A stretch of 36,625 nt of DNA from NCBI GenBank assembly GCA_001782085.1, contig MFNM01000016.1, positions 1-36,625 of the forward strand. Direction: 5' to 3'. The stretch is from Candidatus Levybacteria bacterium RIFCSPHIGHO2_01_FULL_37_33 (lineage in GTDB: Bacteria > Patescibacteriota > Microgenomatia > Levybacterales > UBA12049). The position numbers and the translations under genes were made by a program. The notes under the pieces were generated by a model. That model saw only the letters and a program-made list of their open reading frames with translations. It had not been told where the DNA came from and searched no databases. Position 1 is the stretch's first letter; every line of letters starts with the position of its first letter. Shown in pieces: positions 32,512 through 36,625 of this stretch.

Positions 32512-33852
32512 TTATTGGCAAAGAGAATGGGATGGAATATACTTGCACCACCAGGGTTTTGATGTTGGTGTCGGGGTTGGAGTAGGAATCGGGGTTGGTT
32601 CGGGAGTTGGACTTGGAGTTATAGAAGGAGTAGGAATCGGGGTAGGGGTTGGAGTTGGTGTTATGGTTGGTGTTGGCAACAAGATACAATCTACTGCTTT
32701 ACACGCATTAATTCTTCCGTAAGTCCAGTAAGATCCTGTTCCTGGGATTTGATCTGATGAAGACTGAAGTTTGTCACGCACTTGAATGTTGTTCCAATCG
32801 GGATGAAATCCAAAAATAAGTCCTGCAAGCCCCGAAACAAAAGGAGCAGCCATAGACGTTCCAGATAGTGTTACGTACCCATCGTTATTATATGTTGAAA
32901 ATATATCAACGCCTGGAGCTGCCACATCCACCCAAGATCCGTAGGTTGAAAAGCTTGCTTTTTTATCGTTTTGGTCTGTTGCCGCAGTTGCCATGGAATT
33001 TGAATAATATGCAGGATAGAATCTACTCGTGGAGTTTCTGTTTCCGGCCGCCGCTACTACCACTGCGCCTTTATTCCATGCATAATTCACAGCATTTTGT
33101 AGAGTGAATGAAGAAGAGGTTCCTCCCAAGCTCAAATTTATGACTTTTGCTCCATTGTCGGCTGCCCAAATAATACCGTTTGCAATCCAGGAATAATATC
33201 CCGAGCCGTTGTTATCTAAAACTTTAACCGACAAAAGCCTGCTTTCATATCCTGTTCCTACTATCCCTATGCTATTATTGGTAATACTTGATGCAATTCC
33301 TGCAACGTGAGTTCCGTGTCCGTCACCGTCAAAATCCGCATCGGTTGTAAAATTTGCTCTTCCTGCAACTTTTCCAGAAAGATCCGGATGAGTATCGTCT
33401 ATTCCTGTATCAGCGACTGCAATTTTTATATTCGAGGACCCGTGAGTAACATCAAAAGCCGAAGCGGCCTGAATTTTTGTAAGACCCCACTGATTAGAAT
33501 AATAAGGGTCATTGGGAACTTCAACTTTTTGGGCTATAAAATCCGGCTCAATATAATCTATAAGTTTGTTTTGGGAGAAAATCTTAATGAGACTATCTTT
33601 TTTTTCAGCAGAAACACTAAGTACAAAAGTATTGGGCAATTTTATTTTTTCTTTTATAGAGATTTTATGCGTCTTCAGTAAACTCTCTCTGGAAAAAGAT
33701 GAGGCCGATTCTCTAAATCTTATGATCATTCTTTCCGGAGCTTTTGGGGGAGTTGGGGGAACTGGAAAGGTTATTGCTAAAACATAGGATTTTAAAAATA
33801 TCAATCCTATGACTGCAAGAACAAAAAACAGAAAAACAGACAGTCTCCTCAT
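32512..33852 (-). CDS. Secreted subtilisin-like serine protease (S8)
   Basis: IAVADTGIDDTHPDL, GHGTHVAGI, LSGTSMAAPFVSGLAGL; N-terminal propeptide; C-terminal PT-rich linker and WWCKYIPSHSLCQ. Confidence 0.93.
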   Translation of the reverse strand: MRRLSVFLFFVLAVIGLIFLKSYVLAITFPVPPTPPKAPERMIIRFRESASSFSRESLLKTHKISIKEKIKLPNTFVLSVSAEKKDSLIKIFSQNKLIDYIEPDFIAQKVEVPNDPYYSNQWGLTKIQAASAFDVTHGSSNIKIAVADTGIDDTHPDLSGKVAGRANFTTDADFDGDGHGTHVAGIASSITNNSIGIVGTGYESRLLSVKVLDNNGSGYYSWIANGIIWAADNGAKVINLSLGGTSSSFTLQNAVNYAWNKGAVVVAAAGNRNSTSRFYPAYYSNSMATAATDQNDKKASFSTYGSWVDVAAPGVDIFSTYNNDGYVTLSGTSMAAPFVSGLAGLIFGFHPDWNNIQVRDKLQSSSDQIPGTGSYWTYGRINACKAVDCILLPTPTITPTPTPTPIPTPSITPSPTPEPTPIPTPTPTPTSKPWWCKYIPSHSLCQ

Positions 33853-33895
33853 ACTTCATTTGTAGCACTTAAGATTTGTTTAGTCAAATATTTTG

Positions 33896-33924
33896 TTGAA
33901 TACTGTCTTGTACAATTGTATAAT
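33896..33924 (+). promoter_or_regulatory. Sigma70-like promoter
   Basis: TTGAAT - 17 nt - TATAAT, 20 nt upstream of ATG 33945. Confidence 0.6.
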
Positions 33925-33944
33925 CTCAAACACAGACTATAAAA

Positions 33945-35399
33945 ATGAAGAAATTAATCGAAAATATTATTCCATACATAATAGTTTTTACTGCCTCGAT
34001 ATTCCGCCCGTACGATCCGGATTTGGGATGGCACTTAAAATATGGTGAATATTTTTTCAAACACGGCCAAATTTTGCGAGACAATATCTTTTCTACGATG
34101 ATGGCAGATTATAAATGGATCAACCATTCTTGGGCAACCGATATTTTAACCTATGCCGTATTTAACAATTTAGGATTTTTAGGACTAACACTTCTAGGAG
34201 CATTAGTTGTAACTTTATCTTTTTACTTTTTTTCAAGAGCGGTAAAATTAACTGCTTGGGAAGAAATTATACTTTTTCCTATTATTCTTTTTTTTACATA
34301 CCCCGTTAACCAAGTTTCATTTAGAGCACAACTTCTAAGTATTATGTTTTTAGGTATACTATTTTATACTCTTAATAAATATGAGAATACAAGACTTAAA
34401 AAATTCCTTCTAATTTTTGGGCTATTTGTTTTATGGGCTAATTTTCACGGAGAATTTATATTAGGAATTGTGATTCTTGGTATTTGGGAATTTATTAAGA
34501 ATATAAAAAACTTTTATTTTTCGAATAAAAGAACAAAAATAATTCTTATAAGCAGTTTTAAAATATCAGCTCTATTAGTTATAACTGCAATTTTAGCAAC
34601 TCTTTTTAATCCTTTCGCAGTAGGCGTTTATCAAGAGGCATTCAATCACTTTGGTAATCCATCACAAAAATATGTTATGGAATGGCTCTATGTTGAGCAG
34701 TTAAGTGAGTTGTGGTGGAAAAATATTGTAATGGCGATCTTGCTATCTTTGGGGTTAATTTTTTTATTTTTAAATAACAAATACAGAGATGTAATTCAAT
34801 TTATAGGTCTTGTTATTATTTTTTTTTGTATGTCATTTTGGGCAAGAAGATACAGCTGGCCAATGTATTATATGACTTTTCCCATACTTTCGTCTTTGGC
34901 TGTTTTTTTAAAGCCTAATTCAAAAACCGCCACATTATATTCATCTATTGTTTTTTTTGCTCTTTATCTTTTAATAATTTTTTTTATAAAAATTCCTATC
35001 TCACAGTATAAAGATATGTCTTGGGATGTTTACTGCAGGGAATTTGCAAAATGCTCGAGGAGATCGGTTGAGTATATTATAAAAAATAAATTAGACAAAA
35101 ATCTTTTGACTTTGTATAATTGGGGCGGGTGGATAATATGGAATTATCCTCAAATAAAACCAAGTATCGACGGTCGCATGTCTTTTTGGAGAGACAAAAA
35201 AGGATATAGCTCTTTTGCCGATTATTACGGATACGAGCAAAACCTCAAGGATATAGATAATTCTAAGTATAATGTTGTTTTGATGTCGCCCGAAAAACCT
35301 GTTTATAAAAGGCTTTTAAAGCTTGCGAGAGAGAAAAAATGGAAGTTAGTATATGGAGATAAATTTGCTGGAGTATTTGTACGAAATAAAACCTTTTGA
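33945..35399 (+). CDS. Polytopic membrane protein, possibly GT-C-like
   Basis: About ten TM segments; RPYDPDLGWHLKYGEYFFKHGQILRDNIFST...WINHSWATDILTYAVF; C-terminal soluble domain NWGGWIIWNYPQIKPSIDGRMSF. Confidence 0.7.
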   Translation: MKKLIENIIPYIIVFTASIFRPYDPDLGWHLKYGEYFFKHGQILRDNIFSTMMADYKWINHSWATDILTYAVFNNLGFLGLTLLGALVVTLSFYFFSRAVKLTAWEEIILFPIILFFTYPVNQVSFRAQLLSIMFLGILFYTLNKYENTRLKKFLLIFGLFVLWANFHGEFILGIVILGIWEFIKNIKNFYFSNKRTKIILISSFKISALLVITAILATLFNPFAVGVYQEAFNHFGNPSQKYVMEWLYVEQLSELWWKNIVMAILLSLGLIFLFLNNKYRDVIQFIGLVIIFFCMSFWARRYSWPMYYMTFPILSSLAVFLKPNSKTATLYSSIVFFALYLLIIFFIKIPISQYKDMSWDVYCREFAKCSRRSVEYIIKNKLDKNLLTLYNWGGWIIWNYPQIKPSIDGRMSFWRDKKGYSSFADYYGYEQNLKDIDNSKYNVVLMSPEKPVYKRLLKLAREKKWKLVYGDKFAGVFVRNKTF

Positions 35400-35401
35400 G
35401 A

Positions 35402-35455
35402 TCATTTTACCGTGACGCTTTTGGCAAGATTTGTGAATCTTTCTTCAAGATTTTC
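35402..35455 (-). pseudogene. Remnant of a glmS 3' end
   Basis: Minus strand reads ...ENLEERFTNLAKSVTVK*; the intact glmS downstream ends RNLAKSVTVK*. Confidence 0.6.
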
Positions 35456-35536
35456 GGTGAAATTTAACTGTTTAAAACTTTTCCCCAAATAGACTTTTTC
35501 AACTAAATGCTATACTCCCCTCCTTGACAACGCTGG

Positions 35537-35558
35537 TTCAATAGTTCAAACTATTAAA
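35537..35558. promoter_or_regulatory. Operator-like palindrome in 22-bp direct repeat (copy 1)
   Basis: ttcAATAGTTcaAACTATTaaa, 7-bp perfect arms, just upstream of ATG 35562. Confidence 0.65.
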
Positions 35559-35561
35559 TTA

Positions 35562-36023
35562 ATGAGTAAAGTATCGAGAAGAGTATTAGACAAAAGATTA
35601 GAATCATATATTTTTGAGATTTTTTTAAAAACGATTTCTGATTTAAAAACCAAAGAAGAAGTAAAAGTTTTTATAGAAGACCTTCTCTCCCCCAGCGAAA
35701 AAATTATGCTCATTAAAAGACTGGCAATCGCCATACTTCTGACAAAAGGATACACTTGGGACAAGATAGATCATACACTAAAAGTCTCACGACCAACCAT
35801 CATGACTGTTTCTTACTTTTTAAAACACAGTCAAAATGGTGGTTATCAGAAGGTTACTCAAAAATTTCTTGCCGATCAAAAAAAAGAAGTCTTGTTTGAT
35901 AAAATTGAAGAGATTTTACTTAGACTCTCACCTCCAAAACTCTACGGAAGCCCACCTTACGAAAGGAAACGACGATTGGGAAAAGAGCTTTATGCAAAAA
36001 AATTGCAAAGAAAAAACTTTTGA
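35562..36023 (+). CDS. TrpR-like/YerC-YecD family DNA-binding protein
   Basis: DLLSPSEKIMLIKRLAIAILLTKGYTWDKIDHTLKVSRPTIMTVSYFLK. Confidence 0.8.
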   Translation: MSKVSRRVLDKRLESYIFEIFLKTISDLKTKEEVKVFIEDLLSPSEKIMLIKRLAIAILLTKGYTWDKIDHTLKVSRPTIMTVSYFLKHSQNGGYQKVTQKFLADQKKEVLFDKIEEILLRLSPPKLYGSPPYERKRRLGKELYAKKLQRKNF

Positions 36024-36030
36024 CTTAGGA

Positions 36031-36052
36031 TTCAATAGTTCAAACTATTAAA
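36031..36052. promoter_or_regulatory. Operator-like palindrome in 22-bp direct repeat (copy 2)
   Basis: Exact second copy ttcaatagttcaaactattaaa downstream of the gene. Confidence 0.65.
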
Positions 36053-36145
36053 CTTCTATGCTACTCTTTAACGCTATGCGATACTGCGTTAACAATTACG
36101 GATTTAAGTCAATAGTAGGAGCTCCATTGCTCAAAGGATCAAAAT

Positions 36146-36625
36146 TTACTTTACGGTAACGCTTTTGGCTAAATTTCGCGGCTTATCCGGATCAAGCCCT
36201 CTCTCAACTGCAAGATAATAAGACAAAAGCTGTAAGGGAACAATTTGTGTTATAAAAGTTCCGTCTGAAAGATCCTCCGCTTTTATCCACTCGTCAAATG
36301 CTTTGGAATTTTTCGCAGATACCCCGATTATCATTCCGCCCCGGGATTTTACTTCTATTGCATTTGAAATTATTGACTCGTATGTTTCATCATTTGGCGC
36401 AAAAACGATGCATGGACTTCCCTTCTGAATAAGCGCAATTGGGCCATGTTTTAACTCTCCGCCCGCAAGTCCCTCGCAGTATTTATAGCTTACTTCTTTA
36501 ATTTTAAGTGATCCCTCAAGCGCTGAGGAATATGACACGCCGCGGCCTATTATATATATGGTATCGGAATTATTTAAACTTTTTGAAATATCTTTGATCT
36601 TTTTTAGATTTTCTTTCTTAAGAAG
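36146..36625 (-). CDS. glmS: Glutamine-fructose-6-phosphate aminotransferase, C-terminal part (runs off right edge)
   Basis: GRGVSYSSALEGSLKIKEVSYKYCEGLAGGELKHGPIALI...LSYYLAVERGLDPDKPRNLAKSVTVK; frame stays open upstream of the track start at 36538. Confidence 0.92.
   Translation of the reverse strand, partial: LLKKENLKKIKDISKSLNNSDTIYIIGRGVSYSSALEGSLKIKEVSYKYCEGLAGGELKHGPIALIQKGSPCIVFAPNDETYESIISNAIEVKSRGGMIIGVSAKNSKAFDEWIKAEDLSDGTFITQIVPLQLLSYYLAVERGLDPDKPRNLAKSVTVK

Noticed and set aside
33945-35399. Assignment as a specific oligosaccharyltransferase or O-mannosyltransferase
   Set aside because: Topology is suggestive of GT-C enzymes, but no diagnostic motif is clear enough for a specific call.

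Overview
This window looks like a chromosomal segment of a Patescibacteria/CPR-type bacterium; that assignment is inferred from gene content, leaderless promoters and reduced cell-division and peptidoglycan gene clusters. The housekeeping backbone is: a GT4 glycosyltransferase start (cut by the left edge), tRNA-Val, lepB, parB, rpmA, rplU, a RodA/FtsW-type SEDS gene, ileS, a compact mraY-ftsW-murG-ftsQ-like-ftsA-ftsZ block, and a glmS 3' end cut by the right edge. Three accessory blocks stand out. (1) About 6.6-9.3 kb: a candidate RiPP-type locus with a radical SAM/SPASM protein carrying a PqqD-like C-terminal domain, a HExxH gluzincin-like peptidase, and a 78-aa peptide with a Pro/Cys/Tyr/Gly core. 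An exact 18-bp direct repeat flanks it, and one copy abuts a truncated thioredoxin/AhpC-TSA-like C-terminus. (2) About 10-14.2 kb: a diverged YrdC/TsaC-like protein, a LeuA/homocitrate-synthase-like enzyme, and a histidine kinase overlapping tail-to-tail with a CheY-like regulator. (3) About 20.9-34 kb: a cell-surface island with a matrixin-like protease, TasA-like proteins plus an ER-type (SipW) signal peptidase, an RTX-repeat protein, four secreted Asn/Asp-rich proteins sharing one ~90-aa repeat, an LPATG protein with an adjacent sortase, and a subtilase. Other observations are palindromic and heptameric repeats inserted in frame in core genes, a homopolymer frameshift in the tasA-like signal peptide, and a duplicated operator-like palindrome around a TrpR-like gene next to a glmS 3' remnant. 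All family assignments are by eye from motifs; no searches were run.
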